Shown: in pieces, positions 19,978 to 29,127 of the stretch
Numbering within the stretch: the first letter of the stretch is position 1
Layout: every line of letters starts with the position of its first letter
DNA from: Paenibacillus xylanexedens
GTDB taxonomy: Bacteria > Bacillota > Bacilli > Paenibacillales > Paenibacillaceae
Direction: 5' to 3'
Length of the DNA: 64,000 nucleotides
NCBI RefSeq assembly: GCF_007680605.1
Contig: NZ_VEIO01000001.1
Location: 2,485,276-2,549,275, forward strand
The notes under the pieces: model-generated
Told to the model about the DNA's origin: nothing
The model's input: only the letters and a program-made list of their open reading frames with translations
The model's database searches: none
Program-made: the position numbers and the translations under genes

Positions 19978-20190
19978 ATGTTTGGAATTTCGCCATTTTT
20001 AAAGGCTTTCCATGCCCCTCAAACGGTAAGTTTAGGTATATACTGAACTTAAAAATTGAACCACCGCAATTTGTACCGTACCTCCACACGGCCGAGATGA
20101 CCAGATCAAGGTGGCACAGTTTGCGGCGAACCTCGGGGGCAACATTCAGCTACACTCGCCTGACCGGGGAGATAAAGGGGAGATCAACGT

Positions 20191-20907
20191 ATGGGAGAAC
20201 TAACAAACGTACTGGAAAAACGCGGGAACACGAACTGCTTCTCGGAAGTGAATTTTAATCATCTGCTCGTAACGATGAAAGACCGCACTTACCCGGAAGG
20301 AACACATCTATACTGGGAAGGTGACGTCTCTGACAAACTTTATTATATGAAACGGGGACGTGCACAGATCACGAAATCCACTGACGAGGGTAAAGAACTG
20401 ATCATGTACATGTACCAGACGGGCGATATGATTGGTCAAGCTGATCCATTCTTCGGCTCCAGACACAGCTTCTCGGCGGAAGTTCTGGAGGATAGCGAGA
20501 TTGGTGTGCTGGAACACAAAGATCTGGAAATGCTGATCTGTCAGCATTGTGACTTTGCGATTGATTTCATGAAGTGGATGGGCATACACCATCGTTTGAC
20601 GCAAACGAAGTTCCGGGATTTGATGTTGTACGGTAAACCTGGGGCACTCTGTTCTACCTTGATCCGGTTGTCCAATTCCTATGGGGAAGCACATGGAGAC
20701 CATGTAATTATTCATAAAAAAATTACCCACACGGATCTATCCAATATGATTGGAGCTACCCGTGAAAGTGTAAACCGCATGCTCAGTGATCTTCGCAAAA
20801 AAGATGCCATTGAATACGACAACGGCATGATTGTGATCAAAGATCTGAAAATGTTACAAGGCATCTGTCACTGTGAACTATGCCCGAATGAAATTTGCCG
20901 CATTTGA
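20191..20907 (+). CDS. fnr: Anaerobic regulator Fnr (Crp/Fnr family, Bacillus type)
   Basis: 238 residues. An N-terminal cyclic-nucleotide-binding-like beta barrel ('EGTHLYWEGDVSDKLYYMKR', 'LIMYMYQTGDMIGQADPFFG') is joined by the dimer helix to a winged helix ('THTDLSNMIGATRESVNRML'). The C terminus ends 'CHCELCPNEIC', which contains the CX2CX4C cluster. In B. subtilis Fnr such a C-terminal cluster ligates a 4Fe-4S centre, unlike the N-terminal cysteines of E. coli FNR. TRESVNR is the recognition helix expected for TGTGA boxes. The neighbouring adhE and pflB carry such boxes, so they are the probable local targets. GGGGAG precedes the ATG. Confidence 0.9.
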   Translation: MGELTNVLEKRGNTNCFSEVNFNHLLVTMKDRTYPEGTHLYWEGDVSDKLYYMKRGRAQITKSTDEGKELIMYMYQTGDMIGQADPFFGSRHSFSAEVLEDSEIGVLEHKDLEMLICQHCDFAIDFMKWMGIHHRLTQTKFRDLMLYGKPGALCSTLIRLSNSYGEAHGDHVIIHKKITHTDLSNMIGATRESVNRMLSDLRKKDAIEYDNGMIVIKDLKMLQGICHCELCPNEICRI

Positions 20908-20989
20908 CGTGATGGTATTCTAGACGCATGACTCCGGCAGTCGCCTTCGCTTGTGGTTGCGGCTTGTTCAAAGAATTCATCATACGGTA

Positions 20990-21027
20990 AAAAGCCCAAA
21001 TTTGATGAACATCAACATTGGGCTTTT
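20990..21027. terminator. Bidirectional terminator between fnr and the DUF4430 gene
   Basis: AAAAGCCCAAxTTTGATG / ATCAACATTGGGCTTTT with an AAC loop; usable from both sides. Confidence 0.8.
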
Positions 21028-21046
21028 CGTGCTTCCTTATATTTGC

Positions 21047-21763
21047 TCAGGATGCGTTGACAAGTTCGAGTTTCACCGCATCCCGTGGGCTTAATTTCAT
21101 ATCCAATCCGTTCTCCATTAATTCCTTCTCATTCACCTTAATTACCCACCGTTGATTCATGCGAGGCGTAATATTCTCCACAGCTACGACAAATTTGTTA
21201 TTCTCCGACAGCCGCACAACCCCGCTGGATTTTAATACATCACGGACAGTGCACTCCTGTACATAGATACCCGCATACTGCCGATTCAGAGACGGGTTAT
21301 CCGTGCCGCCGCTTACTTTCAGCAGGGTTGTCTGATACGCGACACCGTTTCCCCCGCCGTCAGCCGCTTTGACGTATATAATGACTTCATCTTTAGCATG
21401 AAGCTCCATATTCCAATTTTCCGGTTCAATATCCTTGCCATTCAACTTGACTGCCCAGCTCAGAGAAGAGTCGAGCGAAACTTCGCCTACGGATTGAATG
21501 CGGCTGCCATCAGCCGTAAAATCAACCAGCCCGCTGTTCAGCAAAGCTTTTTTGAGCGTCAAGCCTTCACTGAAATCTCGCTTGATGGACTTCGTCGCAT
21601 CAGGTAAAAAAGTACTGCCGTCAATGGCAACCGTAATCGTATTGGCTGAATCTTTCTCTGAGACAACCGGCTGTTCGGAAGGCTGTGTCTCTCTGGTACA
21701 CCCCGTCAAAATGACGAGAACAAGCATACATAGACCTATGTAACCGGGAATCTTCTTCATCAT
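21047..21763 (-). CDS. Lipoprotein with two DUF4430-like domains
   Basis: 238 residues from tandem ATG codons at 21763 (GGTGG-type RBS). A lipoprotein signal peptide ends in 'VILTGC'. Two similar beta-grasp units follow: one with 'GLTLKKALLNSGLVDFTADG' and 'SSLSWAVKLNGKDIEPENWN', the other with 'CTVRDVLKSSGVVRLSENNK' and 'MNQRWVIKVNEKELMENGLD'. Each has the 'W-x-V/I-K-N-x-K/E' strand typical of DUF4430, a fold found in secreted Firmicute proteins and near cobalamin uptake. No partner gene is adjacent. Molecular function unknown. Confidence 0.65.
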   Translation of the reverse strand: MMKKIPGYIGLCMLVLVILTGCTRETQPSEQPVVSEKDSANTITVAIDGSTFLPDATKSIKRDFSEGLTLKKALLNSGLVDFTADGSRIQSVGEVSLDSSLSWAVKLNGKDIEPENWNMELHAKDEVIIYVKAADGGGNGVAYQTTLLKVSGGTDNPSLNRQYAGIYVQECTVRDVLKSSGVVRLSENNKFVVAVENITPRMNQRWVIKVNEKELMENGLDMKLSPRDAVKLELVNAS

Positions 21764-21894
21764 GTAGGTAACACCACCCTGCGTAAAATCATTCACCCTG
21801 TTGTCCATACCCTTTATTATGGCACATTCTTCGATAAAAAACAGTGTCAAAGCCGTTACTTTTGTCCTCTCAACGTTTAAAACACCTGCCATTC

Positions 21895-21926
21895 AAAAAA
21901 GGGAGAGTCTGCAAGCAGACCCTCCT
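21895..21926 (-). terminator. Terminator of the 242-residue gene
   Basis: AGGAGGGTCTGC / GCAGACTCTCCCT with a TT loop on the minus strand, followed by TTTTTTG. Confidence 0.85.
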
Positions 21927-21958
21927 ATACTGCATTAGCCATGCGTTTGACCAGACCA

Positions 21959-22687
21959 CTATTGAACAAAAGCCTGCATGTAGGTACGGCCTCCGTCGCC
22001 GTCCTTCACATAGGGATTAAGGCCAAACGTCTGAGTATCGGATACAAAAACACCAGTAAGCAAACGACCTTCAAGTAATGCACCGTCTACCTGTACGCAG
22101 CAGGACGGAGCATCTACGTATTCCTGATATAGTGGAATATGACCGTAGGGCTGATGAATTTTGAACACTTTGCCCTGCTCATGCAATGGGCGATCCGAGA
22201 AATACGTCGGAACTATATATCGTGCAATAACTTCCAGTTCTTCCGCAGTGTAGAACGGCTCGTCACCAAGCCAAGGTGCAAACATGCGGATTTTTTCGTA
22301 TTGTGACCAGACAACGGCCTGAATGAGCATTTCGATCTGGACCAATTTACCGTTTCCGGCCTTCAGACAAATCCGGTCGTTATAAGTTTGCTGTTTTGCA
22401 TGAGACACACGATCAGGTAACCGCAGTTCACAGCCGATACATTTCCAGCCACTAGGCGCTTGAATCCATTTTTGCAGCACCGCCGGAGACGATCCTGAGC
22501 CAGCCCTGTTCATCCAATCCACGTCGTTGTGGACAGGGTCATTACTACCCGAAGGTGTATCAACCGAGCGTTTGAACAGTTCTGCCGTTTTCTGATAAAT
22601 CAGATGAACCTGAATGGATGCGCTCTCAAGTTCTGCAATATCTTGTTTGCCGTAGCGTATTTCACGGGATAAGCTTTCTTCTCTCAT
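21959..22687 (-). CDS. Uncharacterised protein, 242 residues
   Basis: I do not recognise a family. It is a soluble protein without signal peptide or membrane segment. Three cysteines in 'WKCIGCELRLP' and 'APSCCVQVDG' and a Tyr/His-rich part ('GKVFKIHQPYGHIPLYQEYV') are the only features that stand out. AAGGAGG nine bases before the ATG gives a firm start, and it has its own terminator, so it is a single-gene unit. A metal-binding pocket from the CXXC pair is possible but unsupported. Confidence 0.7.
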   Translation of the reverse strand: MREESLSREIRYGKQDIAELESASIQVHLIYQKTAELFKRSVDTPSGSNDPVHNDVDWMNRAGSGSSPAVLQKWIQAPSGWKCIGCELRLPDRVSHAKQQTYNDRICLKAGNGKLVQIEMLIQAVVWSQYEKIRMFAPWLGDEPFYTAEELEVIARYIVPTYFSDRPLHEQGKVFKIHQPYGHIPLYQEYVDAPSCCVQVDGALLEGRLLTGVFVSDTQTFGLNPYVKDGDGGRTYMQAFVQ

Positions 22688-22806
22688 GACAAGTGGCCTC
22701 CTTCGCTCCGGCCGTCTGCGGCCATTTTCTATAGATTATACTACATCTGATGACAACATGTGCAACGGATAAGTGAAAAAGTCCCATGTAAGCTGTCACA
22801 GAAGAC

Positions 22807-22841
22807 AAAAAACTCTTGATTTCACTGGAAATCAAGAGTTT
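22807..22841 (-). terminator. Terminator of the YodB-like regulator
   Basis: Perfect AAACTCTTGATTTC / GAAATCAAGAGTTT stem, four-base loop, then TTTTG on the minus strand. Confidence 0.9.
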
Positions 22842-22870
22842 CTGTACTTTCTGCACACAGCATCAGGCGG

Positions 22871-23212
22871 TTATTCCACCCAATGCTCCGCCCAGTCTTG
22901 AATTTGATTCATAACAGGCTGTAACGCCTTCCCCTTCTCAGTCAGCTCATATTCAATACGCACTGGCGTTTCAGGGTACACATGACGCACCAGAATACCT
23001 TCGCTCTCCAGGTCTTTCATCCGTTCAGACAACATCTTGTCACTCATGGACGGTATCAGATTGGAGATGTCTTTGAATCGCTTTGATCCACTCATTAACG
23101 TTTGAATAATCAACCCATTCCAGCGCTTGCCCAAAAAAGAAAACGCCGTCTCAAAGCGCGGACACATCCGCAGATCTTGATCTTCCACTTTCATCACCTC
23201 TTTAGAGATCAC
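22871..23212 (-). CDS. HxlR-family redox regulator, YodB-like
   Basis: 113 residues from a GTG at 23212. The winged helix shows 'FSFLGKRWNGLIIQTLMSG', 'RFKDISNLIPSMSDKMLSERMKDLE' and 'YPETPVRIEYELTEKGKAL'. This is close to B. subtilis YodB, which represses quinone and azo-reductase genes and is inactivated by thiol modification of an N-terminal Cys. The equivalent Cys is present here in 'RMCPRFE'. The start is uncertain: a GTG at 23188 has a better placed AGAGGTG. No quinone reductase is next to it. Sensing of electrophiles is inferred from the family. Confidence 0.8.
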   Translation of the reverse strand: MISKEVMKVEDQDLRMCPRFETAFSFLGKRWNGLIIQTLMSGSKRFKDISNLIPSMSDKMLSERMKDLESEGILVRHVYPETPVRIEYELTEKGKALQPVMNQIQDWAEHWVE

Positions 23213-23400
23213 TCAACTTACGTTTTGTTAGTATATTTCATAATAACACATTTGAGCTTTAAAGAAAACGTCTCCCTCAAAAAACTTTAAATTTTAGTAG
23301 CAAGACTTGCATCCAAGGCGACTGTACTTTCAGTATACAACACGTTATGGCAGGTAACCATGGAAAATATCGTTTAACAACTGATATCCCTATATTACCC

Positions 23401-23445
23401 AAAAAGAACCCTTCTACCACAGTCAGACGACTTGGAGAAGGGTTC
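23401..23445 (-). terminator. Terminator of the thuA cluster
   Basis: GAACCCTTCT / AGAAGGGTTC stem followed by TTTTTGGG on the minus strand. The rest of the gap 23213-23515 holds nothing I recognise. Confidence 0.75.
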
Positions 23446-23515
23446 CCGGTATTACCGTATTACCTTATTAATTTTAATGCAGAGTGTCCATGAATAAAGC
23501 TAACGCTTCTGCGGC

Positions 23516-24244
23516 TTAGACCAGCACGCCACCAATTGGTCTTACGGGTTCGCTCTTGCCGTATTGCGGCTTCGAGCTACGGGCAGGGTAGGCCCATTTT
23601 ACAGCGTTGCTGATCACTTTCAAGATTTCCGGATTGTAATACGTCGGGTACGTTTCATGTCCGGGCCGGAAATAAAAGATTTTGCCTTCGCCGCGACGGA
23701 ACGTGCATCCGCTGCGGAATACCTCTCCGCCCTGGAAGTTGCTCACGAACACCAGTTCATCCGGTACTGGAATATCGAAGAATTCACCGTACATCTCTTC
23801 TTTTTCCAATACGATCTTGGCGTTGATGCCTTCTGCAATCGGGTGAGACGGATTGACACACCACACGATCTCCTGCTCATCTGCTACACGCCACTTGAGA
23901 TCACAGCTTGTGCCCATTAACGCTTTGAAAGGCTTCGAGAAATGACCCGAATGGAGCACAATCATACCCATACCGTTCAATACACGTTGCACTACCTTCT
24001 GTACAATCTCGTCGCTAACGCGATCATGTGCCATATGTCCCCACCATATAAGCACATCTGTGGAATCCAGTACCTCATCACTCAAACCGTGTTCAGGCTG
24101 ATCCAGTGTAGCTGTACGAATCGCAAATCCCTCACCGCCAAGTCCGTCAGCAAGTGCACGGTGCAGACCGTCCGGATATACTTCTTTTACTTCATCATGT
24201 ATTTTCTCATGGACAAACTCATTCCAAATGGTGACGTTAATCAT
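23516..24244 (-). CDS. ThuA-family (trehalose utilisation-like) protein
   Basis: 242 residues. Class I glutamine amidotransferase-like fold of the ThuA family: '[20 protein letters not shown]', '[19 protein letters not shown]', '[19 protein letters not shown]', '[19 protein letters not shown]'. In rhizobia ThuA works with the dehydrogenase ThuB in turnover of keto-sugars from trehalose. Here a Gfo/Idh/MocA dehydrogenase and a TIM-barrel isomerase lie just upstream in the same direction, which supports a keto-glycoside pathway. The ATG at 24244 is chosen (GGGGG nine bases upstream) over a TTG two codons earlier. Last gene of the unit. Confidence 0.88.
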   Translation of the reverse strand: MINVTIWNEFVHEKIHDEVKEVYPDGLHRALADGLGGEGFAIRTATLDQPEHGLSDEVLDSTDVLIWWGHMAHDRVSDEIVQKVVQRVLNGMGMIVLHSGHFSKPFKALMGTSCDLKWRVADEQEIVWCVNPSHPIAEGINAKIVLEKEEMYGEFFDIPVPDELVFVSNFQGGEVFRSGCTFRRGEGKIFYFRPGHETYPTYYNPEILKVISNAVKWAYPARSSKPQYGKSEPVRPIGGVLV

Positions 24245-24268
24245 ATTCAATTTCCCCCTAGTATAGCT

Positions 24269-25237
24269 CTAAACCCACCACATATCGCCCAGCGGTTCCT
24301 CGATCAATACTTGCTGGAGATTTTGCACGGCTTTAGAGAATCCTTCTTCAACCGACATCAGACCGTCTTCATGTTCAATACTTACCACATAATCATATCC
24401 AACCAGACGCAGGGCACTCATAATGTCCGCCCACGTTTTGTTATCATGTCCGTAACCCACAGAGCGGAACTGCCAAGCACGATCCAACATGTTCGTGTAA
24501 TCCTGCATATCCGTTACCCCGTGTTTATTCACGTTCACCGGATCAATCGTTGTATCTTTGGCATGGAAGTGATGGATTGCATTTTCACGGCCCAAAATGT
24601 GGATCGCCTGTACCGGATCAATGCCTTGCCACCACATATGGCTTGGGTCAAGGTTAGCACCAATGACTTCGCCTGCGGCTTCACGTAGTCTCAGCAACGT
24701 TGCAGGTGTGTGCACGGAGAATCCACCATGCAGCTCCAGACCTACTTTTACGTTACGATCCGCGGCAAATTTACCCCACTCCGTCCAGTAAGGGATCACT
24801 TTGTTCTCCCATTGCCATTTCAAAATTTCTTGAAAATCATTTGGCCACGGCGCCACAGGCCAGTTTGGATACTTGGCATCCTCATGGTCTCCCGGACAGC
24901 CCGAGAATGTATTCACAACAGGTACTTCCAGCTTTTCAGCCAGCTCTACCGATTTTACGAAATCATCATGGAAACCCTTCGCAATATCTTTTTGCGGATG
25001 CAACGGGTTGCCGTGACAGCTAAGAGCGCTGATCGTCAGACCGCGTGATTCCACCGCATTTTTGAAGTTTTTAAGTGCTGTAGGATTGCTTAACAATTCA
25101 TCTGGCTTACAATGAGCGTTCCCCGGGTGTCCACCTGTTCCGATCTCTACTGCTTTAAGTCCCTTGGAAGCTACATAGTCAAGTGCATCCTCTAATTTAC
25201 GTCCACCGAATAGTACCAAAAATACGCCGAGTTTCAA
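24269..25237 (-). CDS. Sugar phosphate isomerase/epimerase family protein (AP endonuclease 2-like barrel)
   Basis: 322 residues from a TTG at 25237, eight bases after GGAGG; a TTG two codons upstream is too close to the RBS. Xylose-isomerase-like TIM barrel with metal ligands in 'VGLELHGGFSVHTP' (Glu), 'IGANLDPSHMWWQGIDP' (Asp, His), 'IHHFHAKDTTIDP' (His) and 'VSIEHEDGLMSVEEGF' (Glu). Members isomerise or epimerise sugars or cleave keto-glycosides. It lies 24 bp before thuA and 156 bp after the dehydrogenase gene, so it is part of the same cluster. Confidence 0.88.
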   Translation of the reverse strand: MKLGVFLVLFGGRKLEDALDYVASKGLKAVEIGTGGHPGNAHCKPDELLSNPTALKNFKNAVESRGLTISALSCHGNPLHPQKDIAKGFHDDFVKSVELAEKLEVPVVNTFSGCPGDHEDAKYPNWPVAPWPNDFQEILKWQWENKVIPYWTEWGKFAADRNVKVGLELHGGFSVHTPATLLRLREAAGEVIGANLDPSHMWWQGIDPVQAIHILGRENAIHHFHAKDTTIDPVNVNKHGVTDMQDYTNMLDRAWQFRSVGYGHDNKTWADIMSALRLVGYDYVVSIEHEDGLMSVEEGFSKAVQNLQQVLIEEPLGDMWWV

Positions 25238-25393
25238 GTGCAATTCCTCCCTGATTTAGATAATGTATGATTGCTGTGTTTTGCTGTTCCGTTCTCATGC
25301 TTGTTTAGTTATTGTGGAAAAAGAAGCATGATTCTATCCCGAAAATTCAACGTTATCACTCATGGATCTTCAAGCTCAAAGCTCCATTATCCA

Positions 25394-26506
25394 TTAATGA
25401 GATTCAACTGTTTCGTTTTCGGATGGACTGGCATTGGTTGTTACAACGCTGTCATAGGTGCTCTCCAGATGAATGTGCTTGCCTTCCAGAGAAGAACGCT
25501 GAAATGCATGCATGGCTTCAAGCACATGATATGCCAGCTTACCGCTTGCTTTATGCTCACGTCCGGCACGAATCGACTCCACCATCTCGGTCAGTCCAAT
25601 GCCTCTCTCGTTGTGGCCACTTTCGAAGGCCGGCTTAACCGTCTCCCATGTGTCTTGACCATAACGGCGAAGCTTGACTTCACCATTAAAGAAGTTAGGG
25701 TCAGGTACACTAAGTGTGCCAGCCGTACCATAGATTTCGATACGTGGCAGATCAGAAGCGCCGCGGATATCAAAGCTTGTAATCATCGTTGCGATAGCTC
25801 CGTCCGCAAAATCGATCGTTCCAGCCAAGTGGGTTGGTGTTTCGACACGAAGCGTGGTTCCTTCTTTTGGACCTGAACCAACCTTGCGATCAGCAATCTG
25901 AATGCCTGCGGACGCGCTGATCCGGCGGATCGGGCCAAGTAGCGTAATGAGAGCCGTCAGATAATATGGGCCCATGTCAAACATCGGCCCGCCCCCTGCC
26001 ATGTAAAAAAACTCAGGATCAGGATGCCATGCCTCCGGCCCTCCGCCCATAAAGAAGGAAGTAGCCGCAATCGGCTTGCCAATCAAACCTTCTTCGATGG
26101 CTTTGCGAGCAGTCTGGATGCCTGATCCAAGGAACGTATCCGGCGCAGAACCAACGTACAGTCCCTTTTCCTCGGCAAGCTCGACTACTTTGCGTCCATC
26201 TTCCAGCGAAATGGCCAGCGGTTTCTCGGCATACACATGTTTGCCTGCTTCCAGAGCAGCCAGATCAGTCATGGCATGACTGCCCGGAATCGTCAGGTTC
26301 AGCACAAGCTCAATCTCGTCATTCTGTAACAACTCATCTACATTGTAAACGTTTGCGATATTAAATTCATCTGCCCGTTCCTGAGCACGCTCACGGATCA
26401 GGTCAGCGACCGCCACAACCTCGATATAAGGATTGGTTTTAAGATTCTCTAAGTAAATCGCACTGATATTGCCGCAGCCGATGATGCCTGCTTTCATTTT
26501 TTCCAC
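25394..26506 (-). CDS. Gfo/Idh/MocA-family sugar dehydrogenase (ThuB-like position)
   Basis: About 370 residues. The Rossmann motif is 'AGIIGCGNISAIYLENL', then 'HVYAEKPLAISLEDG' (the EKP motif of the family) and 'GGGPMFDMGPYYLTAL'. It oxidises or reduces a sugar hydroxyl with NAD(P). First gene of the dehydrogenase-isomerase-ThuA cluster and divergent from an AraC-type regulator. The frame opens at 26530, but the AAGGAG lies inside it; the GTG at 26506 (12 bases after the RBS) or the ATG at 26497 are the probable starts. Confidence 0.85.
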   Translation of the reverse strand: MEKMKAGIIGCGNISAIYLENLKTNPYIEVVAVADLIRERAQERADEFNIANVYNVDELLQNDEIELVLNLTIPGSHAMTDLAALEAGKHVYAEKPLAISLEDGRKVVELAEEKGLYVGSAPDTFLGSGIQTARKAIEEGLIGKPIAATSFFMGGGPEAWHPDPEFFYMAGGGPMFDMGPYYLTALITLLGPIRRISASAGIQIADRKVGSGPKEGTTLRVETPTHLAGTIDFADGAIATMITSFDIRGASDLPRIEIYGTAGTLSVPDPNFFNGEVKLRRYGQDTWETVKPAFESGHNERGIGLTEMVESIRAGREHKASGKLAYHVLEAMHAFQRSSLEGKHIHLESTYDSVVTTNASPSENETVESH

Positions 26507-26698
26507 GATGATGTTCATCTCCTTACGCATGTAAGAACCATATTCATTTGTTTAAAATGCTTGTTGAAACCATAGTTTGTTTATGTTGCTCAACTCTAAG
26601 TCTATGGTATTCTGTTTGCGCTTCAATTAAAATGAATAATATGATTGAAACATGAACTATCTGGTCATAATTTTGGAAACCACACAAGGAGTATACCT

Positions 26699-27517
26699 AT
26701 GCCAACAGACTTTTCCTGCCAAGTTCTTACAGCTGGCTTTTCATTTCATCGCAAACCTTATAGCATGGTACAACTGGACGGGGTAAAAAATTACTTGATG
26801 CGACTTCAAACGGATGGACGCTGCCGTGCTCGCATTGATGGCTCCATGTCCAGAGTTGACGCAGGAGACTTGCTTCTTTTTGACCCGGATGAGCCTTATG
26901 AACTGAGAATAGACAATGAGTACAATCCTATGGGGGAGCGGCTTGTGGAAAGTGGGGACTATCATATTTTCTTCAACGGTTCCTGGGTGGATGAGTGGTG
27001 GAAACACCATAAGCGGCCGACTCGAATCAAGGTTGAATTGTCCGAGAGCTTGTTAACTCTGTTCAGACAGTTGATTCTGGAGCAACGTCGCCTTTCCAAT
27101 CCTTACCCCGAGATTTCGAGTTATTACATGCGTATATTATGTCTGGAAGTGGATCGATTGTTATCCGAGCATCCAACCCATACGAAAACCAATTATGTTG
27201 CTTATGAAATTAAAAATTATATCGAGGAAAATGCTTCTTCTCTATTCAAACTGGAGGATGTAGCAACGCATCTGGGCATTAGCGTGTCACGAGGGGTGCA
27301 TCTTTTTAAAGAAACGTTTGGCAAAAGCATTATGCAATATACGCTCGATGTAAGGCTTAATATGGCCAGAGAACGGATTATTTTTAGTCCGATGACCCTC
27401 GAACAAGTCTCCGAATCATCCGGTTTTAACAATTATACATATTTCCATCGTGTGTTCCGTTCCCGGTTCGGCATGTCACCAAAAGAATTTCGCCTGATTC
27501 ACCGGGAACAGATGTAA
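26699..27517 (+). CDS. AraC-family regulator of the adjacent sugar cluster
   Basis: 272 residues from the ATG at 26699 (AAGGAG seven bases upstream). An N-terminal cupin-type sensor ('RMSRVDAGDLLLFDPDEPYEL'-like strand, here 'VDAGDLLLFDPDEPYEL') precedes two helix-turn-helices at the C terminus ('FKLEDVATHLGISVSRGVHL' and 'ESSGFNNYTYFHRVFRSRFG', followed by the family end 'SPKEFR'). Divergent from the Gfo/Idh dehydrogenase across a 190-bp region, so it probably controls that cluster in response to a sugar. Confidence 0.88.
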   Translation: MPTDFSCQVLTAGFSFHRKPYSMVQLDGVKNYLMRLQTDGRCRARIDGSMSRVDAGDLLLFDPDEPYELRIDNEYNPMGERLVESGDYHIFFNGSWVDEWWKHHKRPTRIKVELSESLLTLFRQLILEQRRLSNPYPEISSYYMRILCLEVDRLLSEHPTHTKTNYVAYEIKNYIEENASSLFKLEDVATHLGISVSRGVHLFKETFGKSIMQYTLDVRLNMARERIIFSPMTLEQVSESSGFNNYTYFHRVFRSRFGMSPKEFRLIHREQM

Positions 27518-27557
27518 GCAATTGCACGTCAAAGACTGTTTAGCGTGCAATTGCTTA
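27515..27557. repeat. Perfect 14-bp inverted repeat at the araC-type gene stop
   Basis: TAAGCAATTGCACG and its exact complement CGTGCAATTGCTTA, separated by 15 bases. It begins with the stop codon of the regulator. There is no T-run, so it may be a 3' end stem rather than a classic terminator. Confidence 0.7.
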
Positions 27558-27593
27558 CCATTATGGTGGTGCAGTAGTATACGCCTTTTACAC

Positions 27594-27908
27594 TTATTTG
27601 CGCGCGGCTATGGCCTCGGACACGACCATAGCGAGGTCTTCATTGCCAAACATAGAGAGTACACCAAGCACAGTATCGTCTGGAATATCTCCAGCCTCCT
27701 CCTTGGGAACAATCAGCTTCTGTACCTGCTGCAAGCGCTCATTGCTCTGTTGCTCGGGATACGCTTGCCGGTACATCTCTTCCGGGTCCAGCTCGTTATT
27801 TACACACCACTGAGCAAAGACCAAAATCATCATCTCTTCTTCCTGCTTATACGACTCAATGACGGCGTCCTCAATTTGTTTGTTGCGTTCCTTTTGATAC
27901 TCATCCAT
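27594..27908 (-). CDS. Small acidic protein, 104 residues, unknown function
   Basis: No family recognised. It is acidic and helical ('KERNKQIEDAVIESYKQEEE', 'ERLQQVQKLIVPKEEAGDIP'), with one Cys and no signal or membrane segment. AAAGGAG twelve bases before the ATG supports translation. It lies 47 bp after the second Gfo/Idh gene in the same direction and may be co-transcribed with it. Confidence 0.65.
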   Translation of the reverse strand: MDEYQKERNKQIEDAVIESYKQEEEMMILVFAQWCVNNELDPEEMYRQAYPEQQSNERLQQVQKLIVPKEEAGDIPDDTVLGVLSMFGNEDLAMVVSEAIAARK

Positions 27909-27955
27909 GCTTTGTTAGCGCTCCTTTATCTCATTCAACTGTACACTGTATTTAC

Positions 27956-28894
27956 TTATCCCGTAATCAGCTTCTCAGCCAGCTCATGACTGTCCATAAC
28001 ATAACTCGCACTGATCTGGCAGTCATCGGGTGTATGCAGACAAGCAAGGAAATGATCTACAGCTCCGGCGAAACCTCTGCGTGCCAGTACGGTATCCCAG
28101 CTTCCAAATGTCTCTTTTGTATCCAGTTCCCCTTGTTCTGCATAATAAGCTGTATCCATATTCACGACTTCTACGGATCTTCCTCCGCCGTGCATCTCTA
28201 CCTTTTCCAGATCAGCGCCTGCGGCACGAATCATTTCAAACCGGGCGAGTGCCGTTTTACCTTGCTTGGCTGTTCCAGCCGCGTGCAGCAACCTACCTTG
28301 ATCATCTTGGCGAAGCCACTGATGCACAAGTTGCACATCGTTGTCTGCATACCATAACATCAGATCGAGCATATGAATGAGATCATCATAGATGGTCTCA
28401 GCGGCCGGGCGATCTTGTAGACCTGTGCGATGTTTGGTCAGGGTGAGTGTTTCGTACCCCTTTCCGCCCTGCATCCATTCTTTTGCCTTTAGATACATCG
28501 GTGCGAATCTGCGGTTGAATCCAACAGCGAGTAGCAACCCCTGTGCTTCTGCGAATGCCGTCATCTCTTCAGACTCCCGCAAGGTATAGGACAATGGCTT
28601 GTCTACGTAAACGGCCAGTCCCTTCTCCAGACATGCCATCACAATCTCGAAATGGGATTCTGTTGCCGTATGTACAAATACCGCATCCAAATCCCAGGAC
28701 AGCAGCTCTTTCAGATCGGTTGTGCCCCGCTCAATGCGATGCGCCTGACCAATCTCCTTTACTGGTTCAGGTGACCGGTTCATAATGCCAACAACCTCTA
28801 CACACGGATGGGCCGTGAGCAGTGGCAAATATACTTTACGTGCGATTCCCCCGAGTCCGATGATTGCAATTCGGGTGCGCTTGATCGTTTCCAT
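27956..28894 (-). CDS. Gfo/Idh/MocA-family oxidoreductase (second copy)
   Basis: 312 residues from the ATG at 28894 (GGTGG ten bases upstream; the frame is open ten codons earlier). Rossmann motif 'IAIIGLGGIARKVYLPLL', 'AVYVDKPLSYTLRESEE' (DKP variant of the EKP motif) and 'VGFNRRFAPMYLKAKEWM'. It is only distantly similar to the dehydrogenase at 25.4-26.5 kb, so it is not a recent duplicate. The shortened C-terminal domain has 'YDDLIHMLDLMLWY', with the catalytic His position of the family. Substrate unknown. Confidence 0.85.
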   Translation of the reverse strand: METIKRTRIAIIGLGGIARKVYLPLLTAHPCVEVVGIMNRSPEPVKEIGQAHRIERGTTDLKELLSWDLDAVFVHTATESHFEIVMACLEKGLAVYVDKPLSYTLRESEEMTAFAEAQGLLLAVGFNRRFAPMYLKAKEWMQGGKGYETLTLTKHRTGLQDRPAAETIYDDLIHMLDLMLWYADNDVQLVHQWLRQDDQGRLLHAAGTAKQGKTALARFEMIRAAGADLEKVEMHGGGRSVEVVNMDTAYYAEQGELDTKETFGSWDTVLARRGFAGAVDHFLACLHTPDDCQISASYVMDSHELAEKLITG

Positions 28895-29127
28895 GATGAG
28901 CATTCCACCTTCAGCTATATTCATTCGTCAGCCTTCATTTGTAATCCGGCCTATGACTTTCTCCGTCCTATAGTGTAACCTCTCCGCCTCTAACTTGCCA
29001 GTGATCCGAAGTAATAGCTGTCTACATTGTTCACAAGATGGCCTGTCGTGGTAAACTTATAAGGGATAGCAGAACCGGATGAGACTCTGAGTCTCCAAGG
29101 ATCTGAATTGAAAGGAGCGTTTGGCTT

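Noticed and set aside
20041..20190. Possible riboswitch in the fnr leader
   Set aside because: G+C-rich and probably folded, but it matches no class I know and lacks an expression platform.
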